A stretch of 48,382 bases of DNA, taken from positions 1-48,382 of IMG/VR virus record IMGVR_UViG_3300048591_000863. One strand, 5' to 3'. The notes beneath the pieces are model-generated. The model saw only the letters and a list, made by a program, of their open reading frames with translations, made no database searches and was not told the DNA's origin. Source of the DNA: a virus. Made by a program: the position numbers and the translations under genes. Positions 22,201 to 29,444 of the stretch are shown here, one piece after another (position 1 is the first letter of the stretch; each line of letters begins with the position of its first letter).

Positions 22201-23050
22201 TGCCGGCGTACTGGATCCCCTCCTGCAGCCCTTCCGTGATCCCCTCGGTCGCGACGTCGACGAGCGCGTTCTTGGCGATCGCCTTCGCGGAGTGGCGCAC
22301 GGCATCGGCCGTCAGGGTCTTCGAGAAGCGGCCGACCAGCTTCGAGGGGAGGTAGGCATCGAGCGCCGCCATCGGGATCCCGATCGCCGCGGCCGTCTCG
22401 TTGGCCGTCTCCTGGTCGACGCCGAGCTCGCCCATCTCCCGGCGCGCGTTGCCGGCGTTCTGCAGGTAGGAGGCGAGGAAGGCGCCCACGAGGGCGCCCG
22501 GAGGGCCACCGACCGCGAACCCTGCCGCGGCGCCGCCCAGCGACGGCGCGCTCGAGGCCGCGGCCGAGCCGGCGGTCCCGGCGACGAAGTCTCCGACGTC
22601 CCGCCCGCTCTTGATCTGGGAGGTCTCCGCCACCCGGGCAGGAGCGACCGACTCCTCGATCGCCTTGCCGCCGCGCTGCAGCAGCCGGCCGAGTGGCTCC
22701 GCGCCGGGAGCGGAATAGGCTTCCTGCCCAATCAGCTCCGCGGCCGAACCGATGTCCCGCATCGTCGAGCCGGTGCCCCGGACGATCGCCCTGGCACCCT
22801 CTGCCAAGAAATCGAGCACCCCCCGCGGCTTCGTCTCCGGCAGCTCGTCGTTCTCCGGCCGCGACGGGGTCCGCGCCCCGACTGCCGGCGTGAACGGCGA
22901 CACGGTCGGGTCGATCGGCTCCGGCTCAGGCGCCGCCGGTGCGGCCGCGGCCGGCTGGGTCGGCCGCATCGCCTTGTACGCGCGAAACGCCGCTTCCTCT
23001 TCGGAGCGGCGCCGCAGCCACTTCTGGTACTCGTCCTCGTCCGGAATCAC
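16289..23050 (-). CDS. Giant polyvalent virion-associated protein: GGDEF, ParB-like and zincin domains (2253 aa)
   Basis: Multi-domain protein. An N-terminal Ala/Gly-rich hydrophobic region (about 90-340, including GGAAAGFAVGGPPGALVGAF) could insert in membranes. A GGDEF domain (about 408-545) starts DPLTGLGNKR and has intact GGDEF at 487-491 preceded by Y-R-H. The usual DxDxFKxxND loop reads D-L-E-A-L-G-V-R-N-N, and the RxxD inhibitory site is absent. A ParB N-terminal-type domain (about 555-705) has GHHR at 628-631. Three QxxLF motifs lie at 777-781, 949-953 and 1113-1117. A zincin site HEAGH at 1201-1205 has a likely third ligand Glu1261. The C-terminal ~500 residues resemble the LPD38-type region of phage polyvalent proteins (FAKMGAVVRVVNRFVPFAG). 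Placed after two internal-protein candidates, it is probably packaged and ejected with DNA to act on the new host. Confidence 0.85.
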   Translation of the reverse strand: MIPDEDEYQKWLRRRSEEEAAFRAYKAMRPTQPAAAAPAAPEPEPIDPTVSPFTPAVGARTPSRPENDELPETKPRGVLDFLAEGARAIVRGTGSTMRDIGSAAELIGQEAYSAPGAEPLGRLLQRGGKAIEESVAPARVAETSQIKSGRDVGDFVAGTAGSAAASSAPSLGGAAAGFAVGGPPGALVGAFLASYLQNAGNARREMGELGVDQETANETAAAIGIPMAALDAYLPSKLVGRFSKTLTADAVRHSAKAIAKNALVDVATEGITEGLQEGIQYAGTRYATPEDDFSVSELLSRGKEAAIQGAVGGATVSAGTEVASRVAKSLTGKSIERRAALDEMQRASAAAGAVPPAVEVPPGSHEPPPEVAPPEAPPELPEGAQGPITPQEKIQQLEQERRALEKEANTDPLTGLGNKRAQQGHLKRVEQDKEDVDVVAMDLEALGVRNNTEGEPAGDAMLQRASTAIAQAADELGIDPRNLYRHGGDEFSAVVPKGLGEQLVSRARELMGDHPIGESGFANRLGGAVASNWTDATARLAEYKRNRPKERQSKPMELPANDVPKSIVRMAPADIVSRPDQMQFKSNVDPETGTGQELKGVKTWNEDLAGVISVWKDPESGETVVVNGHHRLELAKRLGVDGVNVRYVFATTPEAARATGAFINIAEGRGTATDVAKFLRDTGATQEDLENRGVSIRGDLAKKGVSLSKLAPDLFAQVATGKLDEGHAAAIGEMITDPERQREAVQVVRGAKGRMTQAEVREVARQIEVAGSETVTQDSLFGEEESSTGLYVPRAQVAAALKSNLAKDRRLFGFITKGDRATALEGAGGTKIDKEAATQRAADSAAVEELFDRLYTRGGEVARLITEAARRVAQGESPKGVAREIQDAVTEALLAERTAAEGGAGRSDRGNPEAGRGGAAAEEAGEGGAAVRSEGAVDEESRDSTDPNQDALFSPDLFGGMDQVDRGGQGQMFGADEMGNRQERTQKREAEIARRQRQLEGDREAGKITAEEFARRRDELGNATNPDEAAAMADPLQSDFIRDVIEDAEGTLEELKRLRAESTGDELRQQVLERLEAEATREIEQAELELSEAEQLQQDAEEDTALDEGGYRQESLFNPANQATEAGRTWRKLTGAKRSREDTDVQSVRQIAKNLYDAMGIWGESGRGKFAQRKALGWYNLFFENIRLVRWDSGKLKTAAHEAGHYISKKFLGWPTRTTPSSLAGKIKLSKEAVQELNKMGTDLYGARKPGAGYGEEGIAEWVGFFVTDPDVLAEKAPEFSKVMDEVFKREPELYQALKVAQLELKRHKESSPARRFASMISEKAKRRGLPTANQLVHLFIDDNQAVREVMRLAVTRKGKALSPAQNISWLMQLTKGVADQAVDVIKRGWVAPEIGSIKRITRPLKSAFDLIPVERHRDFIRYLVAMRVLELHARGVDSGFDVKDALELTNEAAQQEFRAAGEIVWENKVAELVYRYGTKLTKDEIKKISRANKFYISFERVLEHEDGARGGSASVSSTGLKRIKGSDLQIRDPRETLMTDVFRTLMDVRIHRAVQTLAEFALFKSPNAMEGSGHFIQEVPAPEIKIEFPLEVIIRQLANLGITPLGVETKGELRAWLKEELDFVNPEAAAIAPDIGVLAEKLAIYQKISSPRGSEKADRVFPVRVNGQLKWVQVKSPELYKVLTGTTQGELHLFEQILSAPARMFRLGVTSTPEFGLINLLRDTFAAAVFSRSKHVTARVPGVLMARGVSSWLQEDAWFQRFVQAGAGSSGMVTYDRSELQKQFQRLMIGERGALGRLTYVVKHPVDAMRLVAELGEMGNRIGEFKAVYQDKIAEGMSEEDAAVAAGIAGREVTQDFAKMGAVVRVVNRFVPFAGATMGGSAKFVATFARPTPAADLMPGEGKYDRMRASYATALGTYTLFSIATYLLQKDDPLWDEIETWKKTVAWPIIIRGNDRSAGWDGYGTGKPTMVFLLPKTPLMGTIFGTLPQSILESILKENPDAAKVAVGRLTEELNPLGGWEPLAWMAATRPWAEVRANRSEFFDRPIVPRGVEGLPPADQFTPRTGETAIQIGRIFGISPAKVEHMYRGHTGSVGKMVTDVTDLAVKEGRELAGVEPLKRPSAATSDPLPTKLPMARRLFSRVPAEGGESISQFYELQAEAESHYRAWQKRRDEGQPLAAKAYYDKHRAMIDAMRPASEGQAGPLRRGMTEMTKLRGELRRIEQQGGTAAQRDAILSRMREVAERAAGGFRE

Positions 23051-24198
23051 GGACGACGTCCGCCGGGGAACGCCGGGAAGATCGACGGCTTCGCCTGCGG
23101 CATCTGATAGCCCTGCGAGCTCAGGAACTCGCCGTACTGCGGGTCACGCTGCGCGCGCTGCAGCTGCTCCGGGCTGGGCGTCTTCGCGCCGCCCTGGTCG
23201 AACTTGGCCCCGGTGGTCCGGGCGAAGGCGCTGTCGCTCTGGGCGCGGTAGGTGCCGGCGCGCGTGTGCAACGTGCTGACCTCCTCGCGCGCCTGCTGGA
23301 TCGCGGCCTGATGGGCGTTGGCCTCGGCCTCGTCGTAGGGGATCGGCAGGCGCTGCAGGTCCCGCAGCCGGTTCTCGGCGTTGACGAGATCCTGCCGCGC
23401 GTTGTCCGTGGCCCGGTCGAGATCGGCCCGAGTCGGTGCACGGCCTCCCTCTTCGCGGTCAGCCTGGTTGCGCGCGCGCTGCGAGCCAAGAGCGCGGCTG
23501 ATGGCCGCGCCGGTGTCGATGTTGGTCTTCCGGCGATAGGCGCCCTCGAAACCGGGGCGATCGAGCTCCGGCACGACATCATCGAAGTTGACGTCGCGGT
23601 CGACGATCGCGCTGGCGGTGGGCGCGTCGCGACCCATTCCCTCGAGCTGGCCGATCCGGCGAGTGCGATCGCTCTCCGACTGTGCACGAGCTCGAGCGTC
23701 GCGCTGCTTGGTCAGCTCGTCCTGCAGCAGCGTCGCCATCCCGCCCGTCGAGCGGCGGTAGTCGCGCGCGCCGAGACGCGGGTGACGCGCTTCGTCGGCC
23801 GTGGGCACCTGGACGCCGGGATGCCGGCCGCTCGCCGTGGCGACGGGCCGCGGCGCCTCGAAGCCGGGGTCGATCTCGTCGCCCGGAAACGGACCCATCC
23901 GCGGCGGGCTGTACTCGTCGCCGTCCGGCATTTCCCCGACCTCGGTCGTCTCGGCGCTCTCCGAGTGGCCGCGGCCCCGGTTCAGGTCGAAGCCGGCCTC
24001 GATCGCGCCCTGGTCAATGCGCACGTCTTCCTGGTCGATGCGACGGTCGGCTTGGCCGGCCGTGCGCTCGAAATTGCTCTGCTCCTGCTTGTCCTTCCGC
24101 CGCTGCCGCTCCTGCCCGAGAAAGTCGGTGACGGCGCCCGCGAGCATCGAGCCCTGGCTCGGCGCGACATACGGGCGCTCGAAGTCGAATCGTGCCAT
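23047..24198 (-). CDS. Candidate internal virion/ejection protein (383 aa)
   Basis: Not assigned to a known family. Begins MARFDFERPYVAPSQGS then an Ala/Gly segment, followed by very long charged, largely disordered and helical sequence with many Asp, Arg, Gln repeats and few hydrophobic residues. Coiled-coil-like stretch near 275-330 (RATDNARQDLVNAENRLRDL). Overlaps the start of the giant gene by four bases and follows a similar protein at 24198; the trio occupies the place of podovirus ejection proteins. Confidence 0.6.
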   Translation of the reverse strand: MARFDFERPYVAPSQGSMLAGAVTDFLGQERQRRKDKQEQSNFERTAGQADRRIDQEDVRIDQGAIEAGFDLNRGRGHSESAETTEVGEMPDGDEYSPPRMGPFPGDEIDPGFEAPRPVATASGRHPGVQVPTADEARHPRLGARDYRRSTGGMATLLQDELTKQRDARARAQSESDRTRRIGQLEGMGRDAPTASAIVDRDVNFDDVVPELDRPGFEGAYRRKTNIDTGAAISRALGSQRARNQADREEGGRAPTRADLDRATDNARQDLVNAENRLRDLQRLPIPYDEAEANAHQAAIQQAREEVSTLHTRAGTYRAQSDSAFARTTGAKFDQGGAKTPSPEQLQRAQRDPQYGEFLSSQGYQMPQAKPSIFPAFPGGRRP

Positions 24199-25391
24199 TA
24201 TCGCTTCGCTCCGGCGTAGGTGGCGTAGGCATTGGCGCCGGCGCCCAGCAGGTCATAGAAGCCCTTCGATCGCTGCGCCTTCCGCTCTTCGTTGGCGTTC
24301 ACGTTCTGCGTCGCGCGGTTGACGTTGCCGGTCAGCAGGTCGAGGTAGTCGTTGCTGCTCTCCGCTTCGCGCTCCGCCGCGCGATCGGCGCGCTGGCCCC
24401 GCGCCCCGAGACCAACCTCGGCGCCGCGCTGCGTGTACGAGTCCTGAAACTCCGCGGCGTCGAGCCCCATCTTGTCGGCCGACGTCGCCTTGTCCAGATC
24501 GAACCCGGTGGCGTCACGCACGGCGTCGGCGCGCGTCTTGTCGATGGTGCCGGCGCGATCGAGCTGCAGCGAGCCGAGAGACTTCCCGCGCTCGAGCATA
24601 TTGCGGTCGATGCCCTCGGCCCGGTTGAACCGCAGGGTGCCGGCGTCGCTCAGCGCCTTCAGCCGGAAGTCCTTCCCCGACGTGAGCGCGTCCAGCTTCA
24701 TCCGATCCGCGGCCGTCTGGCTCTGGCTGGTGATCCCGGCTGCAGCGACCGACTGGCGCGCGATGTCGCTGGTCAGGCCGCGACCCAGCTCGGTAATGAC
24801 GTCGCCCTGGTCCTTGTCGAAGAGCCCGGAGTCCGCGCGTCCCGCGCCGGCAGACTTCGCGCGGAGCGTGTCGAGCGCGCGCCCGCTCTGCACCATGAAA
24901 TCACTCGTGGCGCCGCGCGCGTAATTCTCGACGGCCGCCTGCGCATCGAAGTCGCGCGCCGTGAAGTCGACGCCGCTTTCGTTGTCGGCGAACTCCTTCA
25001 GATCCGACCCCGGATCGAGGCCGGCCAGCTCGTCGCTGCCGTAGTCCTGCAGCTCCTGGAAGCCGACACCGCGCGTCTCGGCCGCGTCCATGTTCCGCAG
25101 CTGCGTCGTGTCGACCGCGTCGGTGCGCGTCGGCGAGAACCCGGCCGTGTTGGTCGGCTGCATCCCCTCCACGCGGTCGATCGCCCCGCCGAATTCGGAG
25201 TCGCGCTGCTGATAGTCGAGCCCGCGCTGCTCCATCTTCAGGCGAGAGCGGCCGAACTCGTCGAAGAGGATCTTGTCCATCTGCGCCTGACGCGCCTGGT
25301 CCTGCAGCTCCTTCTTCTTGTTCCCGCCACCGCCGAAGAGCTTCTTCGCCAGCCCGATGCCGGCACCGATTGCCGCGACTGGAATAGCCAT
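24198..25391 (-). CDS. Candidate internal virion/ejection protein with N-terminal glycine-rich helix (397 aa)
   Basis: The N-terminus MAIPVAAIGAGIGLAKKLFG is a short hydrophobic, glycine-rich segment that could insert into membrane, then KKKELQDQARQAQMDK. The rest is a long charged helical rod with repeating Asp/Arg/Gln residues (DRVEGMQPTNTAGFSP; RNMLERGKSLGSLQL). Ejection proteins of podoviruses commonly look like this, but no direct family match is claimed. ATG 25391, with GTG 25394 also possible; GGAGG upstream. Confidence 0.6.
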   Translation of the reverse strand: MAIPVAAIGAGIGLAKKLFGGGGNKKKELQDQARQAQMDKILFDEFGRSRLKMEQRGLDYQQRDSEFGGAIDRVEGMQPTNTAGFSPTRTDAVDTTQLRNMDAAETRGVGFQELQDYGSDELAGLDPGSDLKEFADNESGVDFTARDFDAQAAVENYARGATSDFMVQSGRALDTLRAKSAGAGRADSGLFDKDQGDVITELGRGLTSDIARQSVAAAGITSQSQTAADRMKLDALTSGKDFRLKALSDAGTLRFNRAEGIDRNMLERGKSLGSLQLDRAGTIDKTRADAVRDATGFDLDKATSADKMGLDAAEFQDSYTQRGAEVGLGARGQRADRAAEREAESSNDYLDLLTGNVNRATQNVNANEERKAQRSKGFYDLLGAGANAYATYAGAKR

Positions 25392-25573
25392 CACGCCCCT
25401 CCCGTGTACCAGAGCAGGACGACGTAGTTGCCGCCCTCAACCTGAAACTGCTTGTCCTGCAGGTCGATCTCGCCGGCCGTCTCCAACCACGCATTGACCG
25501 CCGTGGTCAGCAGCGCCGCGCTCGCTGCCTCGATGACCTGCACCTGGATAACTCGTGCCTTGGGTGCGCTCAC
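25391..25573 (-). CDS. Small alpha/beta protein (60 aa)
   Basis: Strand (RVIQVQVIEA), helix (SAALLTTAVNAWLETAG), strand (FQVEGGNYVVLLWYTG). The layout recalls small Cse60/YqzC-like proteins, but similarity is only at pattern level. GTG start overlaps the stop of the preceding tail gene. Role in virion assembly not known. Confidence 0.55.
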   Translation of the reverse strand: MSAPKARVIQVQVIEAASAALLTTAVNAWLETAGEIDLQDKQFQVEGGNYVVLLWYTGGA

Positions 25574-26088
25574 CCTTCGCTCCGCTTCTGGTCTGGGGAT
25601 TCGTCGTGCTCGATCGCGACACCGTCAAAAATCAAGTCACCGAGGCCGAGCCCTCCGACGCTCTCAATCTGCAACCGAAGACGGGTTCCGACCACCGCGT
25701 TCCGGCTGAGCTCCTCGTCCGCCGGCCCGAGAATCAGCCGCAGGAGCGGGATCCGGAAGCTCCTCGTGACCCGGCCACCGGTCGGCGCCGCCAAGGTGAT
25801 CTCGATCGGCAGGGTCTGCACCGAGCCACCGATCCGGGCGATGGTCTCTTCGTCTTCGTCGACGAGCGGGGTAAAGCGCAGCGTGACGGCCATCGTCCAG
25901 GTGAGGGTGACGATCGCCGTCCGAAAGACGGAAACCCGGGTGCCATTCCCGGGAGAGAGCGGGTTCGAGATCGCGAAGACGTCGTAATCCGACCCGCCAT
26001 CATCGGCGCCGTCCGCCAGCTCCCAGATCAACGCGCCGGGAGTGGCGGTAGCACCTGCTTGGCCGAGGAGCAGCGCGGAGCCTTGCAT
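25570..26088 (-). CDS. Tail-associated hypothetical protein (172 aa)
   Basis: Not recognised. Beta-rich throughout (ALIWELADGADD; TRVSVFRTAIVTLTWTMAVTL; SFRIPLLRLILGPADEEL), with an acidic C-terminus. Directly downstream of the nozzle-like protein and coupled to it (TGATG). Probably a virion component by context. Confidence 0.55.
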   Translation of the reverse strand: MQGSALLLGQAGATATPGALIWELADGADDGGSDYDVFAISNPLSPGNGTRVSVFRTAIVTLTWTMAVTLRFTPLVDEDEETIARIGGSVQTLPIEITLAAPTGGRVTRSFRIPLLRLILGPADEELSRNAVVGTRLRLQIESVGGLGLGDLIFDGVAIEHDESPDQKRSEG

Positions 26089-28787
26089 CAGGAAAGCGTC
26101 ACCGTGTCTTCGGTCGGCAGGGAGTAGCGCGGGGTGCCACCACCAAGGTAGTGCAGGACCCGGACGCGGATGGTCGCCCCGATGCCGGCCAGGGCCGGGA
26201 ACCCGGGCTGCGGGCCGGTCAGGAGGTCATCCGGGCCGCTCTTGGCGAACTGCGGGCCGAGCGACTTCGCCAGGGGATCGACGGCGTCCTCCCATTGCAG
26301 CACGAGGTTATCCGTGCCCCACGCTTCGTTGTCCCACGCCACCCCGATCTCGGCGACCCCGGGCGTCCCCTGCACCACGACGAGGTTCGTCGGCCCAGGC
26401 GGCAGCATCGGGATCGTCGCTGTCACGCCGCTGCTGATTTTGCGCTGGCCTCCGGAGGTCAGCAGCCGGTAGAGCGCGACGGCCTCGGTCGGCACGACGG
26501 CCGCGGTCGAGATCGGTGCGTAGAGCGGGCCGTTGTCCCGGATGGTCAGCGACATCGAGGTCGCCGCGTCGCTGGGCTCGATGGTCACGGCCGGCGCGGT
26601 CGGGCTCTGGTATTCCGCCAGCGTCGAGAGCCCACCGCCGGCCGCGTCGAAGAGCGCGTCGACGAGCTGGTTCGCCACCCACTCGCCATCCTCGCCCGTC
26701 ACCGGCGACGGCGCGGCCGTGTTGGTCAACGTGATCTGCTCGACTGCAGTCCAGGGCCCCGCGTCATCCACGCCGAACGCCGTCTCGAGGAATCTCGCCC
26801 GCAGGTACGTCACGGACGCCAGCGAGATCGGCGAGCTCACGTTCTGCTTCACCGTGTAGCTGGCACTCTGGAACTGAGTCGCCCACCCGGTCGTGCCATC
26901 GGGCGAGGTCTGCACTTCGAGCTTGTCGCCGGTGTTGGCGGCGATCCACAACTGAAAGACGCTGGTGGTCCCGGTCTGGACGACGGTCAGGACGCTTGGC
27001 GTGATCGACGGCCCGATGCGCACCGCCACGACGTTGCTATACGCGCTCTCCTCGGTGCCGAGCACCGCGCGCAGCCGGTAGTACTTCGTCAGCGTCAGGA
27101 GCGCGTCGGCCGTGGCGTGTGCAATCGTGCGCGGCGCATAGGGCGCGGCCACCGTCTTCACGTTGGTCCAGCCGCCGACTCCGTCGTCGCTCTGCTCGAG
27201 CTCGAAGCCGAGGCCGGTTTCCGGCAGCGTGAACGAGAACAGGATCTGGTGCGTCGACGCGCCGATGCGCGACCACACGCCAGCCAGCGCGGAGGGGGCG
27301 CCGCTACTGGTGACGAGAGTCGTCTTCGAGCCCGCGGCGGTCGGCGCGTCCCAATCGTCCGGATCCGTCGACGTGTAGCCAGGGGTCGCGATCCCGCCCT
27401 TCGTGAAGCGGATCGCCAGGGCGTAGTCGGACAGCGCCGGGACGCCGTTGAGGGTGCGGCTCTGCGTCCCGCCGGACGCCGCCACGCTGTCGAGGAGCGT
27501 CCACCCGCCGCCGACCAGCCCGCCGAAGATTTGCACGGTCTCGCCGGCGCCCAGCGCGTTGTTCGTCCAGTCGAGGTCGACCGTCCGCCCGGTGCCCGAC
27601 TGGCCGGTGTCCGTGGCGGAGAGTGCCGAGGCGTAGGCCGTGATCGTGGCGCCGATCGTCTGGGCGCCTTCGATGATCAAGCCGGCACAGTAGATCGCCT
27701 GCGAGATCTCGAAATAGCTCCATCGGATGACGCCCTCTTCGCGGAGCGACATCGCATAGCAGCGCGTAACGGTCTGCGCCGGATCCAGCACGGGGAAGCC
27801 GAAGATCGCGAGGCGCTCGAGCGGCTCGTACACCACCCAGCCGTACTCGTCTTCGCCGGCGGTCGCGAGACCTTCCGGGTCGGGCCCGTCGAGCTCGAGC
27901 GGAAGCGACAGGTCGACACTCCGCCCGCCCGACGTGACGCGCGGCCCCTGCTCACCCCACGCATACGACTGGTCGCCGATCGTGATCGCCAGCCGGTCCG
28001 CCACGCAGCCGTGGACCTCCTCGAGCGGCAACACGCCGAAGTCGAGGAACGACGTGCCGACCAGCTTGAAGCGCCCGCCCTTCTTGTAGATGACCAGCAC
28101 GTCGCCGGCCTTGCCAACGGACGTGATCGCTTCATCGCGAACGCCGGCCAGGAAGTAGTGCTGCTTGTTCATCGTGAGCGGGTCGCCGCTCAGCGAGAAG
28201 CGGAAGTACTCCGGCCGGTTCGGTTCGGCCGCGGTCCCGAAGCCGTAGCCCACCAGGTACTGCATATAGGCGTAGACGCCCCGGAAGTAGACCGGAGCGT
28301 CGCCGGCACCATCGAAGTTGCCGAGGTAGTCGAGGAGCTGCGCGCCGACCGTCGCTTCAGGGTCGAAGTAGATCGTGCGCGCGCGGTAGTTGTAGAGCGG
28401 CTCCGAGTGCGCGAGGAACAGCTTCGCGTAGCTCTCGGCCGCGGTGACGCGAGGAAGGGGAGCACCGACCGGCAGCGTCGCCCAATCGCCGATGTAGACG
28501 GGAGTGCCGCCGGTGCCGTCCGTGCGCCAGACCGACAAGATCCGCGTCGTGCGGTTGTAGCCGATCGAGACGCCGCCCTTGATATACCGGAACGCGAAGA
28601 TGCCGACGACATCGGTGCAGCCATCGAGCGGCTCGCCGGTGTCCGGCACGACCGCGCCCCCGCGCGCCATCAGCTTGTAGTCGCGGGGGATCAGGTTGCG
28701 CAGGTCCTGAAACGTCGACGCATCGACGCGGAAGGAACCGGTCGCGCGGTCGATGGCCTGCCCGAACGTCAGCGGCGTCAGCGTCAT
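26088..28787 (-). CDS. Nozzle-like beta-propeller tail protein with fibronectin-like modules (899 aa)
   Basis: The N-terminal ~370 residues look like a repeating beta-sheet protein with Trp/Tyr-rich blades (MARGGAVVPDTGEPLDG; YFRFSLSGDPLTMNKQHYFL; FGFPVLDPAQTV), as in podovirus tail nozzles or P22-type DNA stabilisation proteins. C-terminal ~500 residues contain several Ig/fibronectin-type units (SGAPSALAGVWSRIGAS; PPGPTNLVVVQGTPGVAEIGV). Gene order between internal proteins and fibres supports a tail-tip role. No signal peptide. Sequence identity to any named nozzle protein is not claimed. Confidence 0.6.
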   Translation of the reverse strand: MTLTPLTFGQAIDRATGSFRVDASTFQDLRNLIPRDYKLMARGGAVVPDTGEPLDGCTDVVGIFAFRYIKGGVSIGYNRTTRILSVWRTDGTGGTPVYIGDWATLPVGAPLPRVTAAESYAKLFLAHSEPLYNYRARTIYFDPEATVGAQLLDYLGNFDGAGDAPVYFRGVYAYMQYLVGYGFGTAAEPNRPEYFRFSLSGDPLTMNKQHYFLAGVRDEAITSVGKAGDVLVIYKKGGRFKLVGTSFLDFGVLPLEEVHGCVADRLAITIGDQSYAWGEQGPRVTSGGRSVDLSLPLELDGPDPEGLATAGEDEYGWVVYEPLERLAIFGFPVLDPAQTVTRCYAMSLREEGVIRWSYFEISQAIYCAGLIIEGAQTIGATITAYASALSATDTGQSGTGRTVDLDWTNNALGAGETVQIFGGLVGGGWTLLDSVAASGGTQSRTLNGVPALSDYALAIRFTKGGIATPGYTSTDPDDWDAPTAAGSKTTLVTSSGAPSALAGVWSRIGASTHQILFSFTLPETGLGFELEQSDDGVGGWTNVKTVAAPYAPRTIAHATADALLTLTKYYRLRAVLGTEESAYSNVVAVRIGPSITPSVLTVVQTGTTSVFQLWIAANTGDKLEVQTSPDGTTGWATQFQSASYTVKQNVSSPISLASVTYLRARFLETAFGVDDAGPWTAVEQITLTNTAAPSPVTGEDGEWVANQLVDALFDAAGGGLSTLAEYQSPTAPAVTIEPSDAATSMSLTIRDNGPLYAPISTAAVVPTEAVALYRLLTSGGQRKISSGVTATIPMLPPGPTNLVVVQGTPGVAEIGVAWDNEAWGTDNLVLQWEDAVDPLAKSLGPQFAKSGPDDLLTGPQPGFPALAGIGATIRVRVLHYLGGGTPRYSLPTEDTVTLS

Positions 28788-28790
28788 CGC

Positions 28791-29429
28791 TCAGAGGTCC
28801 ATGATGACGTAGTACAGGGTCGCCTTGAAACTGTTCGCGGCGTTCCCACCCGTCAGGTTGCCAGACGTGTGATTGTACATCGCCAGGTAGCAGGGCTGAT
28901 TCTCGATCTCGGACTGAATCCGGCCGTTCCAACCATACGTCGCGGCGGTCGGAACCGGGCCAATCCCCGTGACGATCTTGATCGGGTTGACCCCGGAAGT
29001 GCCGAGTAGGCCAGTACCTACGCCCGCCGCGAGGGTCATCCCGTTAAAGCCGACCGTCGACGCGAACGGCGTCGCGCCGATGATGGCCGGATAGGTGCCG
29101 TCCAGGTTGGTGTACTGGCGCCCCGCCGACATGATCGTCCGCAAGATCATCGCGAACGGGACGATGATCTTTCCGGCGCCAGGAGCAGCGACCCACACCT
29201 TGTAGGTGGTGTGCAGCGCCTTCAGCTCCGCATCGGTCAGCGTCACCGACGCCATCAGCAGCGAGGCCGCGCCGGTGTCGAGCAGCGACACAATCGGCGC
29301 CGCAGGATCCGTGGCGTCGACGCCAATGCCGGTGCCGGCGACGACCTCCTCGACGATCCCGGTCCCGCCGGCGCCCGGAGCGACGTAGGGCACCCAGGAT
29401 CCATTTTCGCGAATCAGAACGGTCGACAT
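28791..29429 (-). CDS. Tail appendage/receptor-binding candidate (212 aa)
   Basis: The N-terminus MSTVLIRENGSWVPYVAPGA contains a beta-strand then a Gly/Ala-rich segment (GAGGTGIVEEVVAGTGIGVD), a fibre-like linker. The C-terminal half is a beta-sheet domain with aromatic residues (YVIMDL end), probably trimeric receptor-binding. It directly follows the collagen-like fibre gene and is preceded by a CCCTCGAGGG box at the ribosome-binding site. Confidence 0.5.
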   Translation of the reverse strand: MSTVLIRENGSWVPYVAPGAGGTGIVEEVVAGTGIGVDATDPAAPIVSLLDTGAASLLMASVTLTDAELKALHTTYKVWVAAPGAGKIIVPFAMILRTIMSAGRQYTNLDGTYPAIIGATPFASTVGFNGMTLAAGVGTGLLGTSGVNPIKIVTGIGPVPTAATYGWNGRIQSEIENQPCYLAMYNHTSGNLTGGNAANSFKATLYYVIMDL

Positions 29430-29434
29430 CGTAT

Positions 29435-29444
29435 CCCTCGAGGG
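29435..29444. promoter_or_regulatory. CCCTCGAGGG box at a gene junction
   Basis: On the minus strand the layout is TAA, CCCTCGAGGG, five bases, ATG. The same ten-base palindrome sits in the same layout at 41813..41822. Its second half (GAGGG) provides the ribosome-binding site of the next gene, and the palindrome could also make a short hairpin or be a protein-binding site. Confidence 0.5.

Noticed and set aside
16289-23050. Identity of the giant protein as an N4-type virion RNA polymerase
   Set aside because: Size and position fit, but no RNA polymerase motifs are visible. The recognisable parts are GGDEF, ParB-like and zincin domains.
16487-23107. 2206-codon open frame on the plus strand
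   Set aside because: It lies exactly opposite the giant protein gene, has no ribosome-binding site or domain features, and its Arg/Leu/Asp-rich composition is the mirror of GC-rich coding on the minus strand.
26151-29009. 952-codon plus-strand frame opposite tail genes
   Set aside because: Shadow of the nozzle-like and fibre genes; repetitive Arg/Asp/Ala composition only.
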